Below, piece after piece: positions 17,958 through 26,373 of a stretch of DNA of 64,000 nucleotides; positions within the stretch are counted from its first letter, which is position 1, and every line of letters starts with the position of its first letter. A program made the translations under genes and the position numbers. The notes below the pieces were generated by a model, which was not told the DNA's origin, made no database searches, and saw only the letters and a program-made list of their open reading frames with translations. The stretch comes from CAWBVG01 sp963792175 (GTDB lineage Bacteria > Acidobacteriota > Vicinamibacteria > Vicinamibacterales > CAVVIG01): NCBI GenBank assembly GCA_963792175.1, contig CAWBVG010000050.1:1-64000 (forward strand), given 5' to 3'.

Positions 17958-19499
17958 TCACTCCCGAACGGCCGATACCGCGTCGCCGTTCGAGGCGCTG
18001 CCGGTCGTCTGGCCGCTGATGAGATTCTTCACCTGCGCGTAGGCCTGACGGTATTCAAGGTCCGCTCGAAACAGCTCGGCCTCCATTTTCGCCCGCGCGG
18101 GGTCCATGTCCTCGCCGTCCGGCAGGTAGCTCGCCTCGACCACTCGAGCGCCCGACACCATCCGGCGTGCCAGTTGATAGAGCTGGCGCGAGCGTTCCAG
18201 GCGGAGATAGCCGGTTTTTACCGCGCCCGCCACCTTCGCCTTGGTCAATTGCACGCCGAGGTCCGCCGCTTCGGCCTGCGCGTGGGCTTCTTTCACACCG
18301 CGCTCGCGTTTGCCGCCGTTGTAGAGGGTGTAGGTGCCGATGACGCCGAAGTACCCGAAGTTCTCTTTCAGAATAGCGTTGACGACGTTCTGATGCGTGT
18401 AACCGCCCATGACCGCGATGGTCGGGAAGTACTCCATCTTCGCGAGCTTTGAACCGGCGTGCGCCTTGATCGCGGTCTGCTCGGCCTCGACGACTTCGGC
18501 ACTCCCGTTCGTCGCGTCGGCCGTCGCCTCGTTCAACGACAGGCTTTCGACCAAGGGGTCCGGTGGGACGAGCTCGAGCCGCGTTTCGGCCGGCAGACCC
18601 AGCAGATCGTTGAGCGATGCGGTCAGCTCCTTCACCCGGCTGGCGGCGAGCAGCATCGACTTTGCCGCGCCGAACGCATCGGCTTGTTGTTGTGTCGAAA
18701 TCCGGGCCGTCCCCGAATCGCTCACCGCCATCCATTTGGCCTGAACCGCCCTGGCTTCCGATCCGGCGCTGATCAGTTCCCGTTCCGCGATGAGCAGATC
18801 GAAGTAACTCTTCTCGACGATGCTCGCCTGTTCGGTCACCGGCATCCCGGCCTTGGCTCTCGCGATGTTCTCGTCTGCGCGCGCGATCTTCACGAGTTGA
18901 CGGACGGCGAAAATAGGCGTGATCGGCTGAACCGCGGCGACGTTCACCGCGAACTGGCTCTGCTCGATGATGTTCACCGGCACACTCACGAACGTGCCCG
19001 CGAGCGGGCGCCGCACAAACAGGTCGTCACCCGGAAACGTACTCAGGCGAAGGCCGTATGCCTGCGTGGCGATGTTCGGATAGTAGTTGGACTTCACGCC
19101 AAGCCGATGCTGCTCCGCGGCCTCCACCTGCAGTTGCCCGAGACGGACGAGTGGATTGGTCGCGGCGGCCGCCATTTGCTGGGCCTGTTGCAACGTGATG
19201 CGGCGCACACTTGCCGGCAGGTCGGCGAAGTACCGCGGAAGGGCCAGTCGACCGGCCGTGCCGCCAGGAACGACCACCGTTGGCTGCGCCTCCGGTTGTT
19301 CAACGCTCGAGGGGAGCGTAAACACAAGGTTCAACGGCGTTGGGGTGGCGGCTGGGATTGGCGACACAGGCTTCGCTGCCGCAGATCGCGAGTCTTGAGC
19401 CGCGGCAACTCCGCCGAACAGGAGCCACGCGGCCAGCGCGGTGGAACAGCCGCGGCCGCCGGCTTGAATCAGGTGTGAGAAATCGCGTCGCTGAAACAT
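17958..19499 (-). CDS. TolC-like outer membrane efflux protein
   Basis: 513 residues. A cleavable signal peptide (ALAAWLLFGGVAAAQ) is followed by a Pro-rich stretch and two repeats of the outer-membrane-efflux fold: long helical segments (AARAVQAKWMAVSDSG region and LGVQLTKAKVAGAVKTGYLR) alternating with short strands (FPTIAVMGGYTHQN). ATG 19499 follows AGGGAGA. The periplasmic adaptor and inner-membrane pump normally partnered with TolC are not adjacent, so it must work with components encoded elsewhere. A possible sigma-54 promoter lies about 100 bases upstream. Confidence 0.85.
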   Translation of the reverse strand: MFQRRDFSHLIQAGGRGCSTALAAWLLFGGVAAAQDSRSAAAKPVSPIPAATPTPLNLVFTLPSSVEQPEAQPTVVVPGGTAGRLALPRYFADLPASVRRITLQQAQQMAAAATNPLVRLGQLQVEAAEQHRLGVKSNYYPNIATQAYGLRLSTFPGDDLFVRRPLAGTFVSVPVNIIEQSQFAVNVAAVQPITPIFAVRQLVKIARADENIARAKAGMPVTEQASIVEKSYFDLLIAERELISAGSEARAVQAKWMAVSDSGTARISTQQQADAFGAAKSMLLAASRVKELTASLNDLLGLPAETRLELVPPDPLVESLSLNEATADATNGSAEVVEAEQTAIKAHAGSKLAKMEYFPTIAVMGGYTHQNVVNAILKENFGYFGVIGTYTLYNGGKRERGVKEAHAQAEAADLGVQLTKAKVAGAVKTGYLRLERSRQLYQLARRMVSGARVVEASYLPDGEDMDPARAKMEAELFRADLEYRQAYAQVKNLISGQTTGSASNGDAVSAVRE

Positions 19500-19594
19500 C
19501 GTGTTCTCCCTGCGTTCGTATGGTCCGCTTGTCGAGATCGACTGGCTGTGTGTCAAGGTGTTGGTCCGAACGCGACGGTACGCCGGGCCCTTCG

Positions 19595-19610
19595 AGCAAG
19601 CCGCGTGCCC
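19595..19610 (-). promoter_or_regulatory. Possible sigma-54 promoter upstream of the TolC-like gene
   Basis: Read on the - strand, GGGCACG-CGGC-TTGCT matches TGGCACG-N4-TTGCW with a single mismatch and has the exact GG-N10-GC spacing. The predicted start leaves a leader of about 85 bases to ATG 19499. This is the best of the sigma-54-like sites in the window, though still only a sequence match. Confidence 0.4.
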
Positions 19611-19714
19611 GGGAGAACTGTGAGGGGCGTCTTGGAGTTCAGCGTGATGCGGCGTGGGACGCCACGCGCTGACAGCATGCCGTCACTGCTGTCAGCGGAT
19701 CGTGGCCGCGTGTT

Positions 19715-20266
19715 CTAGTGGACTGGCTTGAAGTAGTGGGCGACGATCTGTCCCGAATCGTTCGCGTGGTAGACGATCACGCGGCTGTGCACGCTTCCGT
19801 CGGCGTCCTGCGCGCCATGTTTCGTCGAGCGGAACGTTTCGGTTCCGCCTTGTGAGAACGCGATGGTGATCCGGTTCCTCGAGCGATCCACGCTCGTGAC
19901 AATGCCTTCGTTCACATTCAGGCCTGAGCCGACGCGGTCGACGTTAAAGGCCGATGCTTGAACGCCCTTGACGGCGTAATGCGCAACGACCGGCGCTCCC
20001 GGCTGGAGAGTGTCGAGCGCTCCGAGGCCTTGCGCCTTCGATTGTTTCGTCCCGGGGATGCCGGATGTTTTCACGAGTTCGTGTAGTCCCGCATAGAACT
20101 TATCGACGGTGCTCTGAAGCCCGAGCGTCCCGGTGACGGGACCAACGATCACGCGACCCGTGGTCGTTGTCGGACCATTGATCGATTGAGCGGCGGCGGC
20201 ACCGGTCATGAGCGGCCCGACTAACCCCAGCAATCCCAACAATCGATAGAGCGGCTTGACGTTCAT
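19715..20266 (-). CDS. Secreted protein of unknown function
   Basis: 183 residues. ATG 20266 follows AGGGAGGG. A signal peptide (LLGLLGLVGPLMTGAAAAQ) is followed by a mature domain with GTKQSKAQGLGALDTLQPG and beta-rich repeats (VVAHYAVKGVQASAFNVDRV, IVTSVDRSRNRITIAFSQGG). The strand pattern resembles small OB-fold or SH3-like secreted domains, but I cannot name a family. In-frame upstream sequence in the longer ORF is rejected because it lacks a ribosome site. Confidence 0.7.
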   Translation of the reverse strand: MNVKPLYRLLGLLGLVGPLMTGAAAAQSINGPTTTTGRVIVGPVTGTLGLQSTVDKFYAGLHELVKTSGIPGTKQSKAQGLGALDTLQPGAPVVAHYAVKGVQASAFNVDRVGSGLNVNEGIVTSVDRSRNRITIAFSQGGTETFRSTKHGAQDADGSVHSRVIVYHANDSGQIVAHYFKPVH

Positions 20267-20339
20267 ATCGCCCTCCCTGAATGGTGGACTCACTGCGGGA
20301 TCACGCAACGCGTATTCCAAGGTTCTTTGGGCAAGCCGT

Positions 20340-20355
20340 CGGCACGACCCGTGCG
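20340..20355 (+). promoter_or_regulatory. Dyad resembling the -24/-12 site found upstream of the poly-HAMP kinase
   Basis: CGGCACGACCCGTGCGA is nearly identical to GGCACGACACGTGCGA at 199-214 and has GG-N10-GC spacing. Both contain GCACG-N3-CGTGC. It lies 195 bases upstream of the epoxide hydrolase gene. Either weak sigma-54 promoters or a shared repressor/activator site would explain the repeat. Confidence 0.3.
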
Positions 20356-20549
20356 ATCGAGGGAACAGAGATCGTTCAGGCGCTGATTTTCGGAACAAAT
20401 CGTCGTGACTACGGCGTGAAGCCGGGGAATACGACGATCGGCTGATACCTGTGACGAAATACGGTGACGCGCCGCTGCCATTCGCCCCGCAGCTCGTGAC
20501 CGATTGCCCCATTGAATCAGGTGGCCACAGAAACTCGTGAGGAGGACGC

Positions 20550-21779
20550 GTGACCCCTACCGGTGTGACCGAGCGACCCAGCAAGCCGGCAGCTGACAAG
20601 ACCGCGATTCGCGCGTTTCACGTCAACGTTCCGGAAACCGAACTGACCGAATTGCGCAGTCGCATCAAGGCGACCAGGTGGCCCGAGCGAGAGACGGTGA
20701 CCGACGCAACCCAAGGCGTACAGCTCGCGACGATGCAGGCGCTCGCGCGCTATTGGGCAGCGGAGTATGACTGGCGCGCGTGCGAAGCGAGGTTGAACGC
20801 CGTGCCGCAGTTCATCACCGAGATCGATGGGCTGGACATTCATTTCATTCACGTGCGTTCGAAGCACGACAACGCGTTGCCGCTCATCGTCACGCACGGA
20901 TGGCCCGGCTCGGTCATCGAGCAGATGAAGATCATCGATCCGTTGACCAATCCCACGGCACATGGCGCCAGCGCATCGGACGCTTTTCACCTGGTGATTC
21001 CGTCGATACCGGGCTACGGGTATTCAGGCAAGCCGACCACCACAGGCTGGGACCCCGCGCACATCGCGCGAGCATGGGTCGCGCTCATGAAGCGCCTTGG
21101 CTACACAAGATTTGTGGCGCAAGGCGGCGATTGGGGTGCGGTCATCACCGAGCTGATGGGCGCGCAGGCGCCGCCGGAATTGCTGGGCATTCACACCAAC
21201 ATGCCGAACGTGATTCCACTCGACATCGACAAGGCCGCGTTTTCCGGTGCGCCGGCGCCAGCAGGTCTCTCAGCCGACGAGAAGGTCGCTTACGAGCGAC
21301 TGAGCTTCGTCTATGCAAAGGGCATCGGCTACGGCTTCCAGCTGGGGTTGCGACCGCAGACGATGTACGGCATCGCGGATTCACCGGTCGGCCTGGCGGC
21401 GTATTTCCTTGATCACGACGCGCGCAGCTATTCGCTCATCGCGCGAGTCTTTGACGGACAGTCTGAGGGCCTCACGCGCGACGACATCCTCGACAACATC
21501 ACGATCACCTGGTTGACGAACACGGCGGTTTCTGGCGGTCGTCTCTACTGGGAGAACAAGGGGGCGTCGTTCTTCGCCGTCAAAGGCGTCGGCGTCCCGG
21601 TCGCCGTGAGCGTCTTCCCTGACGAACTCTATCCAGCCCCGCGGAGCTGGGCAGAGCAGGCGTATCCGAAACTCATCCACTACAACCAGCTCGACAAAGG
21701 CGGCCACTTTGCTGCGTGGGAACAGCCGCAACTCCTCTCACAAGAGCTTCGCGCGGGCTTCAGACCGCTGCGCAAGTAG
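20550..21779 (+). CDS. Epoxide hydrolase (alpha/beta hydrolase with EHN domain)
   Basis: 409 residues from GTG 20550 after a GGAGG ribosome site. The N-terminal EHN domain (about 12-120: FHVNVPETELTELRSRIKA) precedes an alpha/beta-hydrolase core. The oxyanion motif is HGWPGS (about 130), the nucleophile Asp lies in GGDWGAVITE (about 193), a capping region follows, and the catalytic His is in GGHFAAWEQP near the C-terminus. Microsomal-type epoxide hydrolases open epoxides to diols through an Asp-ester intermediate. No signal peptide. It stands alone between divergent and downstream genes of unrelated type. Confidence 0.9.
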   Translation: MTPTGVTERPSKPAADKTAIRAFHVNVPETELTELRSRIKATRWPERETVTDATQGVQLATMQALARYWAAEYDWRACEARLNAVPQFITEIDGLDIHFIHVRSKHDNALPLIVTHGWPGSVIEQMKIIDPLTNPTAHGASASDAFHLVIPSIPGYGYSGKPTTTGWDPAHIARAWVALMKRLGYTRFVAQGGDWGAVITELMGAQAPPELLGIHTNMPNVIPLDIDKAAFSGAPAPAGLSADEKVAYERLSFVYAKGIGYGFQLGLRPQTMYGIADSPVGLAAYFLDHDARSYSLIARVFDGQSEGLTRDDILDNITITWLTNTAVSGGRLYWENKGASFFAVKGVGVPVAVSVFPDELYPAPRSWAEQAYPKLIHYNQLDKGGHFAAWEQPQLLSQELRAGFRPLRK

Positions 21780-21869
21780 TGGCAGAAAATATTCGGCGTG
21801 GCCCAGTGAGGTGACGGCCTTATTGTTGTCTACTGCGCGTGTGCACGATCGACTTGTGGGAGGTGAAGG

Positions 21870-22429
21870 ATGGCTCGGTTACAGTCTGAAGGCCACGATG
21901 GGAACCGGATACTCGGCGGCGGCGTCATGTTGCTCACGCTCGCACTGGGAGGCTGCGACTGCGACAGTTCGCGATCACGGGAGAGGACAGGCGCTTTTTC
22001 CTCAACCGACCACTCTTCGTGTGGGGGACCGTTCGCCGCTCCCATTGCGACAGCAGGCGTCTCGACGGTGGCTCCGGTCGTCGTGTCCATCAGTCCCGCG
22101 TTGTCTGGGACGACGGTGTATCGTCGACGGCGCGTTTTCTCCGATCATCGACCTCCGGATCTCGGCGACGGCGACGGTCGATCTCCATCAGGTCACCATT
22201 CACATGATCGACGGGACGAACCTGGGGGGACCGATGGTCACGGTTCCTCGAAGCGGATCTCGTCGGGCAATTCGGCAGCATCCGCATCCTGGGGGGATCG
22301 ATTGGAACGTTTAGGTTCCATCCGAGGTTCAAGTGGACGAATCCTCCGCGATCGGTGGCGGCAGACATTACCGTGAAGGATTCCCGAGGCGTCGCCCATA
22401 GTGTCACGGCCGAGAGCCCTTGGCCATAG
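21870..22429 (+). CDS. Putative lipoprotein, frameshifted
   Basis: About 186 residues. ATG 21870 follows GGGAGGTGAAGG. An N-terminal hydrophobic stretch ends in a lipobox-like LALGGC (Cys at about residue 29), followed by a Ser/Thr-rich linker. Similarity of composition suggests the frame then shifts near 22120 into SPIIDLRISATATVDLHQ and again near 22245 into FGSIRILGGSIGTFRFHP, ending at TAG 22427-22429. The C-terminal half looks like a beta-sandwich. No family is named. Confidence 0.5.
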
Positions 22430-22455
22430 GCTCCATCGGCGCGATTGACCTGGAT

Positions 22456-22960
22456 ATGAAGCGATTCACCGTGACCATCGCTCTCTGTGCCGGCCTCGCG
22501 GCGGCGCCGGCGGCCCAGATACCGATGCCGAAGTACGGCGTCACCGTGACGGCGGACAAGCACGTGGATTTCGCGAAGTTCAAGACGTATTCCTGGACGT
22601 CGGGGCAACCCTCCGCCGACACGCAGATCGATGCCCGCGTGGTCGCAGCGGTGGACCGTGAACTCGGCCTCCTGGGTATGACGAAAGCCACGTCCGGTCC
22701 GGGCGACGTGCTGGTGACGTACTACTCGTTGAGCCGCACCGATGTAAACGTGAAAGCGAAGCCTGACTCCGAGGGGAGGCTGCCGCAGTATTCGGTCGGC
22801 ACTCTGGTCGTCGCGCTGCTCGATCCGGAGAGCCGGCAGCGGCTGCTGCGGTTGCGCGTCGATGAGCCGATCGACATCGAGCCAGACCAAGCTCGACGCC
22901 ACGATCGACAGCGCGGTCGCCGCGCTGTTTGCGAAGTACCCGACCCGCCGCCACAAGTGA
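22456..22960 (+). CDS. DUF4136 family secreted protein, C-terminally frameshifted
   Basis: About 168 residues. Signal peptide FTVTIALCAGLAAAPAAQ, then the DUF4136 pattern VDFAKFKTYSWTSGQPSADT and IDARVVAAVDRELGLLGM, with the strand VLVTYYSLSR. An indel near 22885 moves the ending to KLDATIDSAVAALFAKYP and TGA 22960, matching how this family usually ends; the uncorrected frame runs to 22986. The family is common in Bacteroidetes and Acidobacteria; its biochemical role is unknown to me. Confidence 0.8.
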
Positions 22961-23102
22961 GGCGAGTCATCGTCCGACGTTTGTGAAGGCTGTCTCACGG
23001 CGCGCCGTGAGCAGCGACGATCGACGCGAGGGCTTCCAAGCAAATCGATGGTCTGTCCCGTAGCGACGCTGGCATGACCGGTGCTGGTTCAGTGCGCGGC
23101 CG

Positions 23103-24464
23103 ATGGACGTTCTCGAATACATCCGTTCGAATGCGGTGGCGTTGCCTCAACTCACCAAATTCGCGCTCGGAATGGCGTTCCTCTTCAGCGTTCTCGGGCT
23201 GTCGCGCCGCCTGCGGCTCCCGGCCGTCGTCGGGCTGCTTGTTCAGCGGGGTCATCGTTGGCCCGCACGTGCTCCAGGTCTTCGGTGAGCACCGACCCAT
23301 CGCCGATTTCTTCGGAGACCTTGGCAAGCTGCTGCTGATGTTCTTTGCGGGTCTCGAGATCGACCTGGCGCTGTTTCGACGCGCCCTGCGCAAGGCGGTG
23401 ACATTCGGCCTGATCACGACCAGCATCCCGTTGCTGCTGGGCGCCGCGGTCGGCCTGCTGTTCGGGTATCGATTCGTGACCGCGGTGGTATTGGGTTCGC
23501 TGCTCGCGTCGCACACCCTGCTGGGGATGTCGATCGTCACGAAGATCGGCGCGAACCGACTCGAGCCTTTCGTGATCACGGTGGGCGCGACCGTGCTGTC
23601 GGACATGCTGTCCCTCGTCGTGTTCGCGATGTGCGTCTCGACCTACCAGCGGGGTTTTTCGCCGTCCGGCCTCGCGCTGCAACTGATCGAGATCGCCGCA
23701 TTCGTCCCGCTGCTGCTCCTGGGCCTGGGTCGCGGGGGAAGTATCTCCTGAAGAAGGTGGAGGGCGACGAGCAGGCGTGCTTCATCCTGATGTTCGGGAT
23801 CATGGCGTGCGCCGTCGCCCTGGCACGGGTCATCCAGCTGCCTGGCATCGTCGGCGCCTTCCTCGCGGGCCTGGCGGTCAACAGCGCCGTTCAACACGCG
23901 CCGGCCAAGGAGAAGCTGGAGTTCATGGGCAACGCCTTCTTCATCCCGATCTTCTTCGTCGTCACCGGCTTTCTGATCGATCCGATCGTGTTCGGGCGGA
24001 GCATCGTCGACAACTTCGGCCTGGTGGTCGCCGTTGTGGGTGCGCTGGTCATCGGGAAGGGGATTGCCGCGGCCATCGCCGCTCGCATCTTCCACTACAC
24101 CAGCGCCGCGCGGATGACCGTCTGGTCGCTCACGCTGCCGCAGGTCGCGGCGACGCTCGCCGCCACGCTCGTCGGGTTCGACACGTTCAACCCCGCGGGC
24201 GAACGGTTGATCGACCAGGACATTCTCAACGTGGTGTTCGTCCTGATCCTGGTCACGGCGACGCTGGGGCCGATCCTGACGCAGCATTACGCGCCGCTGA
24301 TGCTGGCGCGTCGACAGACGACACGCACCACAAGGCGGCCTAGCCGCCCGTGGTGCAACTGCAGGTTGACCATCGTCGTCATCGCCCAGAGGTCCACCTG
24401 GACGTCGGGCAGTACGTCTTTCGGGTCGACTAAGTTCAGGTTGCTGGCTTTTTCAGCAGCCTGA
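23103..24464 (+). CDS. Cation/proton antiporter of the Kef/CPA2 family, frameshifted
   Basis: About 450 residues with around twelve membrane helices. Core motifs include GLSRRLRLPAVVGLL, FSGVIVGPHVLQVFGEH, LLLMFFAGLEIDLALF, LLASHTLLGMSIV and GIVGAFLAGLAVNSAV, the pattern of CPA2 monovalent cation:H+ antiporters. Indels lie near 23245 and 23745. No TrkA-N/TrkA-C regulatory domain follows. The last 45 or so residues after MLARRQ are basic and unlike the family, so the true stop may be near 24343 in another frame. Confidence 0.8.
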
Positions 24465-24470
24465 ACTTAG
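24430..24470. terminator. Long hairpin shared by two convergent genes
   Basis: CTAAGTTCAGG pairs perfectly with CCTGAACTTAG, extended inward by TGCTG/CAGCA with one G.T pair, around a loop GCTTTTT. The stem is about 17 bp. The + strand antiporter frame stops (TGA 24462-24464) and the - strand aldolase gene stops (TAA 24467-24469) inside the hairpin. This suits a bidirectional terminator, though no T tract follows it on either side. Confidence 0.6.
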
Positions 24471-25561
24471 AATCCGCCCCCGCGACGGCCGCGGCCGGGC
24501 ATCCCGATCGTCGGTTCTTCCGTGCTGTTCCCACGGCCGCGCGCCGGCGGCGTCCAGCCGTCCATCGACGGTCCGTTCTGAACGAACCGCACATCCGGAC
24601 TCAGCGGATTGCCCGTGAGGTACTGAGCGCCGGCATTGCCCCAGAATTTGCCGGCTTTGAGCGTCGCATTGCGGCTGATCGTCAGCAGTGACTGGTAGCG
24701 CGGGTCGGTCTGCGACCATCCCGAGAAGCGCGACAGATCGTTGTTGCCCTGGATCACCACGTCGATGCCAAACGTGCTCGCGATCTCGTCCGCGTTGATG
24801 ATGCCGTCGAGCGTTTCCAGCATCACGACGACGAGCATGTTGTCGTTGTAGGTGTTCTGGTAGCCGCCCGGCACGTCGGCCCAGATCCTGCTGGCCTGCC
24901 CGGAACCCGAGCTGCGACGGCCAAACGGCGGGAACCGCGAGTACCTCGCCGCCTCCAGCGCCTGGTTACCGTCGCGGATGGTCGGAAAGATCAGGCCGAT
25001 CGCTCCGAGGTCCGTCGCCTTCTGAATGCTCGATTCGAGCTGATCCGGCATGCGGATCATCGGCGCGGCGCCGTCCGGGCCTGGGCACGCCGCGATCATC
25101 TTCGCGACGTTGTCCCACGACATCGTGCTGTGCTGCATCTCGAACCAGACGTAGCCGTAATGCTTCCGGACCTCGCAATAGAAGTCGGGATCGAACGTGG
25201 AGATCGTGTAGCTGGTGACTTGCTTCTCGCTGAACAGCATCTCCTTCGCCCGGTTGTAGAACGGACGCTTGTAGCTGGCGCTGACGTACGACCTGGTCAT
25301 CCAGCCCCAGCCACGCGGGTCGAGGGCTACCGGATCCGAACCCCAGACGCCGGTCATCAGAGTTCCCGGGCCGACTGTGGGCGCGTCTGCGCGGCCGCCG
25401 CCACGCTGGCCGCGGCCACCGGCTGGGGCCGTCTGGCTGGCGTCGTCGTGTCGAGCGCCCGCCGCGGCGACGGCGCCCGGCCGTTGGACCTGCATCGCGA
25501 CCAGCGCCACGCACGCCAGCACAAGCACCTTTGCCGAGATGAACAACCGCCTCGTCCCCAT
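24467..25561 (-). CDS. Exported HpcH/HpaI aldolase/citrate lyase family protein
   Basis: 364 residues. ATG 25561 follows AGGAGG. A signal peptide is followed by a Gly/Arg-rich linker (GGRGQRGGGRAD). The TIM-barrel core has YVWFEMQHSTMSWD (metal-binding Glu), APMIRMPD, LGAIGLIFPTIRDGNQA and VVMLETLDGIINADEI. The FPxI..AxxAxxxxRxPPxGxR pattern is the HpcH/HpaI hallmark. Cytoplasmic relatives cleave 2-keto-3-deoxy acids; export is a common acidobacterial variation, and the substrate here is unknown. Confidence 0.85.
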   Translation of the reverse strand: MGTRRLFISAKVLVLACVALVAMQVQRPGAVAAAGARHDDASQTAPAGGRGQRGGGRADAPTVGPGTLMTGVWGSDPVALDPRGWGWMTRSYVSASYKRPFYNRAKEMLFSEKQVTSYTISTFDPDFYCEVRKHYGYVWFEMQHSTMSWDNVAKMIAACPGPDGAAPMIRMPDQLESSIQKATDLGAIGLIFPTIRDGNQALEAARYSRFPPFGRRSSGSGQASRIWADVPGGYQNTYNDNMLVVVMLETLDGIINADEIASTFGIDVVIQGNNDLSRFSGWSQTDPRYQSLLTISRNATLKAGKFWGNAGAQYLTGNPLSPDVRFVQNGPSMDGWTPPARGRGNSTEEPTIGMPGRGRRGGGF

Positions 25562-25742
25562 CGCTGCCTCCTCCGGCCTCGAAGATCCGCCTCGAGACCT
25601 GGGGATTATGGCCTCAAAAGGTTCCGACTACCATCCTGCGTTCCGCGATCGGTGAAACGCGCGAACACCGTCCGACTTCGCGAGAACACCGTCCGCGTTC
25701 GCACACGAAACCAGAAGGCGATGGCCAACGTCTCTCTGTTCC

Positions 25743-26363
25743 ATGATGTGGCTCGCATTGATCGCGACGTTGCCGTGCGAATCGGCAGCGCCCGTCCCGA
25801 CGGCGCTCACCATCGCCGTCCACATGACACACGGGATGTCGAACTCGATCGCGAAAGACGCATTGCGCGAGGCGTCGGCGATCTGGAAGCTCGGAGGCGT
25901 CACGCTCGACTGGCACACGTCGTCGGAGCCGCCCGCCGGCGGCGGACGATCGACCGTGGACGTGACGTTCGACGATGCGCCGGGAAGCGTCGCGGGTCAG
26001 GATGTGCCGCTGGGCTGGGTGACGCTCGATGCTTCAGGCGTACCGGAGGGCACGATCTTTCTCTCCCGAAAGAATGCGCTGCGGCTCGTCGACACGATCG
26101 ACGAGTATCGGGAACGGCCGTTGAAGTTCAAGGAGCGGCTGGTCGCGCGCGCGCTCGGTCGCGCGTTGGCGCACGAGTTGGGGCATTACCTGACGGGGTC
26201 GAAGGAACACTCGGTGTCAGGGCTCATGAAAGGGCGCCGGCTGGCGCACGAATTCTTTTCACCGGCGTGTGTCGGGTTCAACGTCAACGGCGACGAACGA
26301 CGGCTGGCGGCGCGGATGCTGGCGCTCGCGGCCGCCAATCAGTGCCATGCGCCGGTCACGTGA
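25743..26363 (+). CDS. Secreted protein with a zinc-protease-like HELGH motif
   Basis: 206 residues. A short hydrophobic start (MMWLALIATLPCESAAP) suggests export. The C-terminal half contains LAHELGHYLTGSKEHSVSGL. HELGH is the zincin HExxH core, followed by Gly and His at spacings (HExxHxxxGxxxH) slightly longer than the metzincin HExxHxxGxxH. SGLMKG downstream sits where a Met-turn could be. No recognised peptidase family matches the rest. Start choice is weak because no ribosome site is visible. Confidence 0.6.
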   Translation: MMWLALIATLPCESAAPVPTALTIAVHMTHGMSNSIAKDALREASAIWKLGGVTLDWHTSSEPPAGGGRSTVDVTFDDAPGSVAGQDVPLGWVTLDASGVPEGTIFLSRKNALRLVDTIDEYRERPLKFKERLVARALGRALAHELGHYLTGSKEHSVSGLMKGRRLAHEFFSPACVGFNVNGDERRLAARMLALAAANQCHAPVT

Positions 26364-26373
26364 CGTGATGGGA

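Noticed and set aside
21313..21516. Small + strand ORF within the epoxide hydrolase
   Set aside because: It lies wholly inside the well-supported hydrolase gene in another frame and has no ribosome site.
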